A DNA stretch of 16,754 nt from Prolixibacteraceae bacterium (lineage in GTDB: Bacteria; Bacteroidota; Bacteroidia; Bacteroidales; Prolixibacteraceae): the NCBI GenBank assembly GCA_023228025.1, contig JALOCD010000099.1, forward strand, positions 1-16,754. The letters are read 5' to 3'. This document shows, one piece after another, positions 6,601-14,783 of the stretch (position 1 is the first letter of the stretch; each line of letters opens with the position of its first letter). The notes under the pieces were generated by a model that searched no databases, had not been told where the DNA came from, and worked only from the letters and a program-made list of their open reading frames with translations. Made by a program: the position numbers and the translations under genes.

Positions 6601-8751
6601 ATGAACTGTATCAGCCGACTGCTTTTGCATGTAATTTTCACATTGGTTCCTATCTCCACAATTGCCCAGCCCTCCTTTCAGGCAGTTTTTGTTTCGAGAG
6701 CGCCAATCATTGACGGACATCTGAACGATGAAGCCTGGACATCTGCCGCCAAAATTGATCAACTGGTGCAGCGGGAACCCAATCCTGGTCAACCGGTTTC
6801 CGAAAAGACCATCTTTTATATTTGTTATGATGCCAGTTTTCTCTATGTTGGGATCAAGTGCTTTGATGATCCGAAGAAGATAACCGCAAAGGAGATGGCC
6901 AGGGATATCAGTTTGGGCAATGACGACAGGATTCAGGTAATTTTGGATACCTATCTGGATCACCGCAATGGATACTGGTTTCAAATCGGTCCAAGAGGCT
7001 CTATCGGAGATGCTACCATCAGCGAGAACGGAGCAGTATTCAACAAAGAGTGGAATGGATTGTGGGATGGAAGGGCAAGAATTGTTGCGGATGGCTGGGA
7101 AGCCGAAATGGCCATACCATTTAAAACGATGGGATTTGATAAATACAATCCAAGCTGGGGAATCAAATTTATCCGGCACATCAAGCGAAAACTGGAGATG
7201 TCCTATTGGCCCTTCGCCAACGTGAACAGCTACAAGTTTCAGGTGTCTGATGCCGGTCTGATCAATGGACTGAATCATATCACCCAGGGAATCGGGCTAG
7301 ATATCTTGCCCTATATTGTTGGCGGAATAAACACCAAAAGGGACGCCAATAACAAGTATGTATTAAAAGGCGGACTGGACTTTTTTTATCAGATCACTCC
7401 GGGTTTAAAGGCATCCTTGTCCGTAAATACGGATTTTGCGGAGACGGAAGTGGATGACCGGCAGATCAACCTGACACGTTTCGACTTGCTGTTTCCGGAG
7501 AAAAGGGATTTTTTTCTGGACGGTTCCAGTCTGTTTTCATTTGGCATTCAGGGAGATGATGCCAATAGCTATGGCAAGAACATCATCCCGTTTTTCTCAA
7601 GAAGGATGGGGCTGGACAGCAATGGACTACCGTTGCAAATTAATTATGCCGCCAAAGTAACCGGGATGATCAAGAAATGGAACATTGGCGCCATGCAGGT
7701 TAATGATGACCATTTCAGCGGAAACTCTAATTTTTCGGTAGCCCGGATTTCAAGAAGCATTGGATCCGAATCATCTGTCGGAGTGATTGGTACCTATGGA
7801 AATGCAGTATCCGCAACAGAGAATTATGTAGGTGGGATCGATATGAAATTGGCAACCTCAAAATTCCATGGCAACAAAAACCTCTCCATGATCATGTTTG
7901 GATTAAAATCCGGCACCAGTGGATTGACAGGCAAGGATCTATCCTGGGGTGGAACCCTTTCCTATCCGAATGATTTTCTCTCCTTCTCGCTTGGACATTA
8001 TGAAATTGGCAAAAATTTCGTGGCAGGGATGGGATTTGTCCCCAGGACCGACATCAAGGATTCTTATGGAAACATACAAATTGGGCCGCGTCCAAAAATC
8101 AAGGGTATTTTGCAACTGTTGACCGGTATTGGCTTTAACCACATTGTCAATTTCAACGATGTTCTGGAGACCAGGCAAGTGAGCTATTCGCCTTTGAAAA
8201 TAAGGTTCAAGTCGGGAGAAGAGTTCGCTTACAGCATTGTCGGCAACTATGAATACCTTGAAAAAAATTTCAATATCTTTTCAAAATATATCATCCCTGT
8301 CGGTCAGTACTATTTTTATCGCCATACCCTAAGCCTTCTTACTGCCGGAAGCAGGAATTTGTCAGGAGATTGCTCTTTCGCTTGGGGCGATTTTTACAAC
8401 GGATCGCGCAGGGACTTAAACCTGGGAATCAATTACAAAGTAGCAGTGCCGCTTTTTGTAGGGGCTAAATACAAACAGAACGACGTTAGTTTGCCAAATG
8501 GAAATTTTACCGCCCGCATTTATTCAGTGAATGCCAATATTCTTTTTAGTCCAACCGTCACTTTCAACAACTATTTACAATACGACAATTTCTCCAATAC
8601 CATCGGCATTCAATCCAGGTTTCAGTGGATCTTAAAACCTGGAAAAGTCATCATCCTGGCCTGGACCACCAAGCTTTCCCAACCACTCGAACGATACGTG
8701 ATGGATGAGAGTGCATTGCGGTTTAAATTAAAGTATAATATCCGGTTTTGA
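6601..8751 (+). CDS. CBM9-like/DUF5916 outer-membrane barrel protein
   Basis: This 716-residue exported protein has an N-terminal signal peptide (about 1-23, MNCISRLLLHVIFTLVPIST then IAQ). Next comes a CBM9-like DOMON beta-sandwich (about 34-225, PIIDGHLNDEAW and DGWEAEMAIPF). The rest is a DUF5916-type beta-barrel with the hallmark NLTRFDLLFPEKRDFFLDGS (about 290-309) and a terminal phenylalanine (KLKYNIRF) suited to BAM insertion. The ATG at 6601 is chosen because the signal peptide starts there; an in-frame TTG at 6562 would put 13 charged residues in front of it. The family is widespread in Bacteroidota. Its function is not established; carbohydrate binding at the cell surface is inferred from the CBM9-like module. 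It stands alone, convergent with the GH20 gene. Confidence 0.88.
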   Translation: MNCISRLLLHVIFTLVPISTIAQPSFQAVFVSRAPIIDGHLNDEAWTSAAKIDQLVQREPNPGQPVSEKTIFYICYDASFLYVGIKCFDDPKKITAKEMARDISLGNDDRIQVILDTYLDHRNGYWFQIGPRGSIGDATISENGAVFNKEWNGLWDGRARIVADGWEAEMAIPFKTMGFDKYNPSWGIKFIRHIKRKLEMSYWPFANVNSYKFQVSDAGLINGLNHITQGIGLDILPYIVGGINTKRDANNKYVLKGGLDFFYQITPGLKASLSVNTDFAETEVDDRQINLTRFDLLFPEKRDFFLDGSSLFSFGIQGDDANSYGKNIIPFFSRRMGLDSNGLPLQINYAAKVTGMIKKWNIGAMQVNDDHFSGNSNFSVARISRSIGSESSVGVIGTYGNAVSATENYVGGIDMKLATSKFHGNKNLSMIMFGLKSGTSGLTGKDLSWGGTLSYPNDFLSFSLGHYEIGKNFVAGMGFVPRTDIKDSYGNIQIGPRPKIKGILQLLTGIGFNHIVNFNDVLETRQVSYSPLKIRFKSGEEFAYSIVGNYEYLEKNFNIFSKYIIPVGQYYFYRHTLSLLTAGSRNLSGDCSFAWGDFYNGSRRDLNLGINYKVAVPLFVGAKYKQNDVSLPNGNFTARIYSVNANILFSPTVTFNNYLQYDNFSNTIGIQSRFQWILKPGKVIILAWTTKLSQPLERYVMDESALRFKLKYNIRF

Positions 8752-8779
8752 GAATTGAAAATAGGATTTTTGATTATAT

Positions 8780-8936
8780 AAATCTTATTTTCAATTTATT
8801 ATCTTAGTAGAACTGCGAATTGGATTGAAACCTGATCTTATTATCTTATTTCCAACCGATCATAAAATAAGATAATAAGATACTGATCTCCAAATATCTG
8901 CCTTTTCTACTAAGATTAAGAATCAAAATAAGATTT
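8780..8936. repeat. Large nested palindrome between convergent genes
   Basis: The centre is a perfect 17-bp stem (ATCTTATTATCTTATTT at 8835-8851 with its complement at 8865-8881) and a 13-nt loop. Outside it lies a second arm pair: 8780-8812 matches the reverse complement of 8905-8936, with perfect AAATCTTATTTT and ATCTTAGTAGAA blocks at its ends and a poorly matching middle. Weaker pairing may extend beyond 8780 and 8936. The arms share the ATCTTATT motif. It starts 28 bp after the DUF5916 stop codon and ends 78 bp before the GH20 stop codon. It may act as a bidirectional terminator or RNA stabiliser, or be a remnant of a miniature inverted-repeat element. There is no coding sequence in the gap. 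Confidence 0.8.
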
Positions 8937-9014
8937 ATATTATCCTGATTTCAGGAAAATAGATTAATTCGCACAAGATCATTTTTCAGTTCTTCACACT
9001 CCACTTTCAACTTT

Positions 9015-11612
9015 CTAGTTTACAACGCTTGTTCTGCTAAATTTTCCGCCAATTACAAAACTCTTAAGTTTAACAGATCCGGATACTTTGATGGGTTGTG
9101 TGTATAGCTGACTTTGTATGGTTGGCTCCGAGCCATCTGTCGTATACCGGATTTCGAGGCCCGGGAACTCCACATTTGCATACAGCATACCATTTTTGAT
9201 AATGGCTCCGGGAAGCGGTACCCTGAAATTGTATCCTCCATTTAGGATCGAAAGTCGGGGCAACTCTTTTGTAGCAAGAAGGTTGGCTAATATGTTCCAA
9301 TCTTTTGTTATTTTATTTTCCCTGGCATCCTTGTTTTCGATGGTTTCCCATTTTCTTTCGGGCGACCAGGCAGTCTCAGAAAAGGCGATCAATCTTGGTA
9401 AGTAGTAGTATTCAACCATTGCTTCGCCCTTGATGGTTTCGCTCCAGATTTGCGCCTGAACTCCCAGGATATTTTTTCGGGCCTCCGGTTTCAGCCTTAC
9501 TTTATCGGCGAATTCTTTATCCGTATTGATGGTCCTTCCCATGGCAGTTTTGGTGGTGGTCTTAAACAGATCGTAGGGGGCAAATGCGTAGAATTGTTTG
9601 GTGTCCAGGAATCCTGCCCAATAATTTCCCGGCTCAACAGGATCTTTGTCGTAAGGAAAATCAAGGTAGAAATTTGAAACATCGCACAAGACGACTTTAT
9701 ACCCGACATTGGCCAGTTTATACCCAAGATCTTCGGCTCCCTCGGTATTGTTCCACAAATAGGGCAGGAGTCCTTTCCCGACAAATTCAAAATTGGGAGT
9801 GGGTTTGCCGTTGGCATCGGATACCAGTGCAGCTTCTTCCCATCCTCCTATATTCTTCACGCCGTTGTCTTTCAGAATGGCCGAGATTCGACGAAAACAA
9901 TACGCTTGTAAACTTTTATCATCCGGCTTAATCTCGGGATGTTCAGTCAACAGTTTTTTTACCATCGGTGAGCCATTCCAAGCTCCAGCAGCTACCTCAT
10001 CTCCACCGGTGTGGAAGATTTCCATGGGAACCCCGGCCTTTTCATACATCTGCCTGATCCCTTTCACGGCAGTATCATAGAAATGATAAACCGATTCCCT
10101 GCCGACACAAACAACATTGTCATGATAGCCTTGCGCTGAAATATATTTTGAGGTATCTTCCGGATCAATCAGCCTGAATTCATTGGCTTCTGCCACTTTT
10201 CCCTCCTTCATCAGCCTTTGGTACCTGAATTCCATCGATTTGATGGCAGACCTGACATGCGCCGGGAAATTGATTACAGGAATTATTGTAATGTGCCTTT
10301 CTTTGGCGAATTTCAGCATTTCAACAAACTCATCTGACGTAAAATAGCCACTGCCATAGCTATCCTTTGCATCAGCAAACGGACCGCTACCATAAGAGGG
10401 ATGAAGGCTGGGATCGCTCAATTTTCCGTGTAACCTGCGGCTGCCAATTTGGGTCAGTTCAGGTAATCCCGGAATCTCAACCCGCCATCCTTCATCTTCC
10501 ATGAAATAAAACAGAAAATGGTTTAGCTTGTAAAAGGCCATGATGTCGAGCATCTTAAGAATGGTCTCTTTGTTTTGAAAATTGCGCGCCATGTCGAACT
10601 GCAATCCCCGGTAGGGAAATCTGGGCCTGTCGGTTATCTGCAGCGAAGTAGTTTGAATCGGACTCTTTTTGTTTTGAAAAGCGCTGGCAGTAAGTGATGC
10701 CAAAAAACTCTGAATAGCATAAAAAACCCCGGCAGCATCCTTCCCTTCCATGCGGATGCCGGTTTTTGGATCTACCGAGAGTTGGTAAGACTCGTCCCTT
10801 GTGAACTGTTCTGGTTTTAGTTGCAATGAAAATGAAGGTTGATGGTCAGGATTACCTTTAACCAGGGTATAATCTTCGCCAGTCAGCACTTTCAATCTTT
10901 TGGTAAGGTATCCGGCTTCCGAAGCCAGACCTTCTCCATAGAAAATTGGCCATTTTTTATCAATGAGAACCGGCCCCTTGCCATTTTTATAGAATCGTGG
11001 AGTCGGAATGATGCTGTTTTGCTGATTTTCTTTGACAAGGCTTAGGTTCAAATTGGCAGTGTACCTGCTTGCGGGTGTGGGCACCTCAGATTCGTCCTCA
11101 ACAGTCCGCTTTAATTGTTCCGGTCGGTTAAAATCCCCAATGATCTGTTTTCCAACGGGAACAATGCCGATTTCTTTATCATGGGCATCATAGAATACGA
11201 AGTACATTCCCAAAGCTGTGTCAGTTTTCTTTATCATGAAACCTGTACCGCAATATTTGATTCGGATGGAGTCTCCCGGAAGTAGTTTGAAATTTTTGGA
11301 TGGGGTCAATTTGAACCAGTCGCCATTAATATGTACAACTTTTGCTGCCCTTACTGAATCGTCAATAATTGGAGTTGGGGGCATCTGGGAAAAAAACATG
11401 GCCCACCCTTTATCGCCCAAGGTCATCTTGCTCTGGTTGTAAATCGTAAAGGCAGCCAGCGCCTGAGTTTTACCCTGGTACATATTGGTAACAACTTCCC
11501 ATTTTACCTTCAGTTCGGATGAGATTGGAAGGGATTTATTCTGCATTTGCGAGCAGCTGGTGAAGAGGCAGATCAAGGCAACAAGCGTTGCCGAAGAGAA
11601 AAATTTTGTCAT
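9015..11612 (-). CDS. GH20 beta-N-acetylhexosaminidase lipoprotein
   Basis: This 865-residue enzyme should remove terminal beta-linked GlcNAc or GalNAc from glycans by substrate-assisted catalysis. A signal peptide with lipobox LFTSC (C20) points to membrane anchoring, probably in the outer membrane. Domains in order: a CHB_HEX-like carbohydrate-binding sandwich (about 30-175), a GH20b domain (about 200-325), the GH20 TIM barrel (about 333-755) beginning RFPYRGLQFDMARNF, and a C-terminal CHB_HEX_C-like sandwich (about 800-865, IRYTTDGSEPT). The catalytic pair is D538-E539 in FHTGGDEVAAGAW; R335 in the YRGLQFD motif matches the substrate-binding arginine. The four-domain plan is the chitobiase type. 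The ATG at 11612 fits the signal peptide. The gene diverges from the acetyltransferase gene, suggesting joint use of N-acetylhexosamines. Confidence 0.95.
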   Translation of the reverse strand: MTKFFSSATLVALICLFTSCSQMQNKSLPISSELKVKWEVVTNMYQGKTQALAAFTIYNQSKMTLGDKGWAMFFSQMPPTPIIDDSVRAAKVVHINGDWFKLTPSKNFKLLPGDSIRIKYCGTGFMIKKTDTALGMYFVFYDAHDKEIGIVPVGKQIIGDFNRPEQLKRTVEDESEVPTPASRYTANLNLSLVKENQQNSIIPTPRFYKNGKGPVLIDKKWPIFYGEGLASEAGYLTKRLKVLTGEDYTLVKGNPDHQPSFSLQLKPEQFTRDESYQLSVDPKTGIRMEGKDAAGVFYAIQSFLASLTASAFQNKKSPIQTTSLQITDRPRFPYRGLQFDMARNFQNKETILKMLDIMAFYKLNHFLFYFMEDEGWRVEIPGLPELTQIGSRRLHGKLSDPSLHPSYGSGPFADAKDSYGSGYFTSDEFVEMLKFAKERHITIIPVINFPAHVRSAIKSMEFRYQRLMKEGKVAEANEFRLIDPEDTSKYISAQGYHDNVVCVGRESVYHFYDTAVKGIRQMYEKAGVPMEIFHTGGDEVAAGAWNGSPMVKKLLTEHPEIKPDDKSLQAYCFRRISAILKDNGVKNIGGWEEAALVSDANGKPTPNFEFVGKGLLPYLWNNTEGAEDLGYKLANVGYKVVLCDVSNFYLDFPYDKDPVEPGNYWAGFLDTKQFYAFAPYDLFKTTTKTAMGRTINTDKEFADKVRLKPEARKNILGVQAQIWSETIKGEAMVEYYYLPRLIAFSETAWSPERKWETIENKDARENKITKDWNILANLLATKELPRLSILNGGYNFRVPLPGAIIKNGMLYANVEFPGLEIRYTTDGSEPTIQSQLYTQPIKVSGSVKLKSFVIGGKFSRTSVVN

Positions 11613-11653
11613 TATAGTGTTATTAAGTAGTTGTAGTATAGTATATTAACTTG

Positions 11654-11680
11654 CCTAAAATTGATCAGTTCAATTTTAGG
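11654..11680. promoter_or_regulatory. Palindromic operator candidate in divergent promoter region
   Basis: Perfect 11-bp arms, CCTAAAATTGA (11654-11664) and TCAATTTTAGG (11670-11680), flank a 5-nt centre. It lies 42 bp upstream of the GH20 start and 100 bp upstream of the acetyltransferase start. The symmetry and position suit a dimeric transcription factor acting on both genes. It has no T-tract and lies outside any transcript end, so a terminator is unlikely. No regulator gene is adjacent. Confidence 0.5.
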
Positions 11681-11710
11681 TTGATGTGATAAAAAACAGG
11701 ATTGGATGAT

Positions 11711-11734
11711 TAACTTTATCCTGAATTCAAATCC
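11711..11734 (+). promoter_or_regulatory. Shared upstream motif, copy 2
   Basis: TAACTTTATCCTGAATTC followed by AAATCC repeats the sequence at 6490-6513 upstream of the DUF5916 gene. Here it lies 46 bp before the acetyltransferase ATG. TAACTTTA may serve as a -7 element, but no convincing -33 element is seen at the expected distance. Treat it as a candidate shared regulatory site. Confidence 0.3.
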
Positions 11735-11780
11735 AAATTTCTTTTTAAAATTAACGAATCCGTTTTTAAAAACTACAACT

Positions 11781-12875
11781 ATGACTGAAACAAAACGATT
11801 AATCTCCCTGGATGTCATGCGGGGATTGACGGTCGTTGCCATGATAGTGGTCAACTATCCCGGTAGCGAACTTTTTTCGTATGCACCACTGAACCATTCC
11901 AAATGGAATGGTCTCTCGCCAACCGATTTAATAGCACCAATATTTCTGTTTGTGGTGGGTGTCTCTATTGCTTTTGCCTATACAAAAAGATTGGAAATGG
12001 GGGCTCCCAAATCCGAAATGTACAAAAAAATTGTCATCAGGTCGATAAAAATATATCTGGTCGGCCTCATTCTTAACCTGTTGCCAGATTTTAATTTTGC
12101 TGATCTGAGATATACCGGTACGCTACCGCGGATTGCACTGGTATTTCTCTTTTGTGCTTTTCTGTTTTTAAATAGCAACTGGAAAAAGCAGGCATGGATT
12201 GGCTTTTCAATTTTGGTTGCCTACTGGCTGGCCATGCTGTTCATTCCAACACCAGGATACGACAAACCGATGCTGGAGCCCGGCATTAACCTCGCTGCCT
12301 GGCTTGACACAAAATTCCTGCCTGGCACTATGTGGCAAAAAACCTGGGACCCTGAGGGGATTCTCAGCACTTTTCCATCTTTTGTTTCAGGCATATCGGG
12401 CATGGTAGCCGGAAGCCTTTTGCTGGGTAAACTGGAAAAGAAGGACAAAGTAATTTACCTGATGATTGGCGGTTTTGTCTCAATTATTCTGGGTTATATC
12501 TGGAACCTGCATTTCCCCTGTAATGAAAATATCTGGAGCAGCTCATTCGTATTGATTACTTCGGGTGTTGCCGCGTTATTTCTGGGATCACTATTTTATC
12601 TGATTGATATACTCGGCATTACCAGATTTACAGAAGGTGGACTGATTTTTGGTGCCAATGCCATAACTGTCTATTTTCTGGCAGATATTTGGGCACTTTT
12701 CTTTTATGAATTCAAAATTGGAAGCGCTTCCCTGAACGAACATTTCGTGACATATTTTTCAACTTTTGGGCCTTCTCCACAGTTTTGGAGCATGATCTAT
12801 GCACTGCTTTTTGTCTTGATCAATTTTATTCCGGCGCTCATCCTTTACCGGAAAAGGATTTTTATCAAGCTATAA
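11781..12875 (+). CDS. NagX/HGSNAT-like membrane acetyltransferase (DUF5009 type)
   Basis: This 364-residue polytopic membrane protein belongs to the family of lysosomal heparan-alpha-glucosaminide N-acetyltransferase and bacterial NagX (COG4299). It begins RLISLDVMRGLTVVAMIVVN, the family signature of the first membrane helix. NHSKWNGLSPTDLIAPIFLF (about 38-57) follows, in which H39 corresponds to the conserved, probably catalytic histidine. About ten hydrophobic segments follow. Family members pass an acetyl group from cytoplasmic acetyl-CoA to amino sugars on the far side of the membrane. The ATG at 11781 gives the conserved N-terminus; an upstream in-frame ATG at 11706 would run through the promoter region. 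Its divergent neighbour is a GH20 hexosaminidase, which supports an amino-sugar role; the exact substrate is inferred. Confidence 0.9.
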   Translation: MTETKRLISLDVMRGLTVVAMIVVNYPGSELFSYAPLNHSKWNGLSPTDLIAPIFLFVVGVSIAFAYTKRLEMGAPKSEMYKKIVIRSIKIYLVGLILNLLPDFNFADLRYTGTLPRIALVFLFCAFLFLNSNWKKQAWIGFSILVAYWLAMLFIPTPGYDKPMLEPGINLAAWLDTKFLPGTMWQKTWDPEGILSTFPSFVSGISGMVAGSLLLGKLEKKDKVIYLMIGGFVSIILGYIWNLHFPCNENIWSSSFVLITSGVAALFLGSLFYLIDILGITRFTEGGLIFGANAITVYFLADIWALFFYEFKIGSASLNEHFVTYFSTFGPSPQFWSMIYALLFVLINFIPALILYRKRIFIKL

Positions 12876-12890
12876 TTTAAGGAAATAGAG

Positions 12891-12938
12891 CAGAATGTGA
12901 TGCTTCATTAAAGTATTTAGGCTTCACATTCTGTTTTT
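12891..12938 (+). terminator. Intrinsic terminator after the acetyltransferase gene
   Basis: A perfect 10-bp stem, CAGAATGTGA (12891-12900) with TCACATTCTG (12924-12933), is followed by TTTTT. The 23-nt loop can add a short GC pair after one mismatch. It begins 15 bp after the stop codon and isolates this gene from the kinase downstream. Confidence 0.75.
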
Positions 12939-12980
12939 AACGATTTGCTGGCTTACTTTTCAAAACTTTTAAGAATATTG

Positions 12981-13010
12981 TTTGTTAAGGACATTGTAAA
13001 CCTAAATTGG
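12981..13010 (+). promoter_or_regulatory. Possible promoter of the histidine kinase
   Basis: TTTG at 12981-12984, an 18-bp spacer and TAAATTGG at 13003-13010 resemble the Bacteroidota consensus with one mismatch in the -7 box. If real, transcription would begin almost at the GTG start at 13017, giving a leaderless or near-leaderless message. AT-rich sequence makes this tentative. Confidence 0.25.
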
Positions 13011-13016
13011 ATTTGA

Positions 13017-14783
13017 GTGAATATTGACATCAACACCTTCGCCTTGGTACTTGGAATTTTCTATGCCATTCAATTTGTAATTTTTCTGATAGAGTATTAT
13101 TATAACAAAAATTACAATGGGCTTGGATGGTGGTTGATCTATGCTGCATCAGCTTTTTTTGGCTTCATTTGTTTGATCTCGAGGCAGATCAAACCAATCG
13201 AACAATTGGCTGTATTTGGGCAAAATATGGCTTTCATTTTCTCGTCGTTTTTTATGTACATAGGTCTCATGAGATTCTTGGGCAAAAGGGAAAGGTTGAG
13301 CCTGATAGCCATCATTTTCGTCTTATTTTTAATTCCATTCTCCTATTTTCTTTTTTATAAGGATCTGATCCAGATAAGAACGATCATAATCTGGTCGACA
13401 GTGGGTTTAATTGCTGTTCTGTCAGCATATGACCTGCAAAAATACAAGACCAAATCGCTGGAGATTGCAACCAATATTTGTATTACAGTATTTGTGGCCC
13501 ATGCGTTTTTTTCATTATCCAAAGTATTTTTTCTTTTGACTGGGAGTGTGATAAATGCTTTTGACTCACAGGTACTTGTTAACACATCGACCTATATCGA
13601 GCTATTGATTGTCTCTTTATTCTGGACTTACACGATAATCCTGCTGATCAATCACCGGTTGACGGCTGAGATGAAACTGGCCAAAGACCATTTTGAGATA
13701 ATATTTAATACTACTCCGGATCCAACTGTAATTTCTGGCGTTAAAGATGGATATATTAGTTCAGTTAACCCTAAATTCAAGGAAGTAACCGGTTACAGTT
13801 CCGAGGAGGCATTGGGAAAAACGGTCTTCGATTTAAACCTATGGAACATTTTGCAGGAGCGGAAAGCTTTTGTTTCACTTGTTCAAACGCAGGGATATTG
13901 CTTCGATTATGAAGCAGAATTCAGGCTTAAAGATAAAAGTATTATGATGGGTTTGATTTCTAGTCGGATAATCACGTTGAACAATGAATCTCACATGATC
14001 AGTGTAATTAGGGATATTACCGAAAGAAAGAAAAGGGAAGAGGAGATTGTGTTGCAAAATGCCGAATTGCAGATGCTTAACAATGAGAAAGACAAATTTT
14101 TCTCCATCATTGCCCATGATCTAAAAAATCCATTCAATGCCTTTCTGGGTTTAACAGAGGTCATGGCGGATGAAATACCCAACCTACCGTTGAGCGAAGT
14201 CATTCTGCTTGCCGGTAGAATGAGGGACTCAGCGAGAAATTTATACGGACTACTGGAAAATCTTCTCTCATGGTCAATGATCAAACGGGGAATGACTAGT
14301 TTTCATCCCGAAAATTTAGCGCTACTTCCTGAAATTAATGAGAGTATCATGACTTTCCTCGATCCTGCCAACAAGAAACATATATCGCTATTGATTAATG
14401 TCGAGGGTGACATGCTGGTATATGCAGATAAAAATATGGTCAGGTCAATGATCAGGAATCTCGTATCAAATGCAATAAAATTTACGCCTGATGGTGGTTC
14501 TGTGACAATTTCTGCAGAGGTGCATCCTGATAATTTTATTCAAATTTCCATAAAAGATACAGGCATTGGAATTAGCAAAGAGATGCAGGAGTTGCTATTC
14601 AAGATAGATTCATCCACTTCGAGGAGCGGCACAAATGGTGAGCTTAGTTGCGGATTGGGATTGCATTTGTGCAAAGAGTTCGCAACCAGCCACAATGGCA
14701 AGATTTGGGTTGAAAGTCTTAATGGGGAGGGGAGTACATTTTTTATAACATTGCCTTCCGCTACACAAGTTGAGTATACCTAA
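13017..14783 (+). CDS. Membrane PAS-domain sensor histidine kinase
   Basis: This 588-residue protein has about seven hydrophobic helices (within residues 5-212), a PAS domain (about 223-337, ending VIRDITERKKREEE), a HisKA dimerisation domain with phospho-acceptor H367 in FFSIIAHDLKNPF, and a HATPase domain. The HATPase carries N box NLVSNAIKF (N485), G1 box DTGIGI (D514) and G2 box GLGLHLC (about 546-552). All catalytic boxes are intact, so it should autophosphorylate. The signal is unknown. There is no receiver domain and no response regulator next to it, so it is an orphan kinase. The start is GTG at 13017: an in-frame TGA lies immediately before it, and the first membrane helix begins within a few residues, so a later start would lose that helix. 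Its stop codon overlaps that of the convergent TatD-like gene. Confidence 0.93.
   Translation: MNIDINTFALVLGIFYAIQFVIFLIEYYYNKNYNGLGWWLIYAASAFFGFICLISRQIKPIEQLAVFGQNMAFIFSSFFMYIGLMRFLGKRERLSLIAIIFVLFLIPFSYFLFYKDLIQIRTIIIWSTVGLIAVLSAYDLQKYKTKSLEIATNICITVFVAHAFFSLSKVFFLLTGSVINAFDSQVLVNTSTYIELLIVSLFWTYTIILLINHRLTAEMKLAKDHFEIIFNTTPDPTVISGVKDGYISSVNPKFKEVTGYSSEEALGKTVFDLNLWNILQERKAFVSLVQTQGYCFDYEAEFRLKDKSIMMGLISSRIITLNNESHMISVIRDITERKKREEEIVLQNAELQMLNNEKDKFFSIIAHDLKNPFNAFLGLTEVMADEIPNLPLSEVILLAGRMRDSARNLYGLLENLLSWSMIKRGMTSFHPENLALLPEINESIMTFLDPANKKHISLLINVEGDMLVYADKNMVRSMIRNLVSNAIKFTPDGGSVTISAEVHPDNFIQISIKDTGIGISKEMQELLFKIDSSTSRSGTNGELSCGLGLHLCKEFATSHNGKIWVESLNGEGSTFFITLPSATQVEYT

Noticed and set aside
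6553..7278. 241-codon minus-strand open frame opposite the DUF5916 gene.
   Set aside because: It mirrors the well-supported CBM9-like domain on the plus strand and shows no domain or signal of its own.
11612..11854. Minus-strand open frame of 80 codons abutting the GH20 start.
   Set aside because: It covers the divergent promoter region and the start of the acetyltransferase gene on the opposite strand. It has no recognisable domain, and the palindrome and motif there explain the region better.
13000..13012. AACCTAAATTGGA before the kinase resembles one arm of the 11654-11680 palindrome.
   Set aside because: It matches only partly, lacks the second arm and is AT-rich; it overlaps the possible -7 box. 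Chance similarity is the simpler reading.
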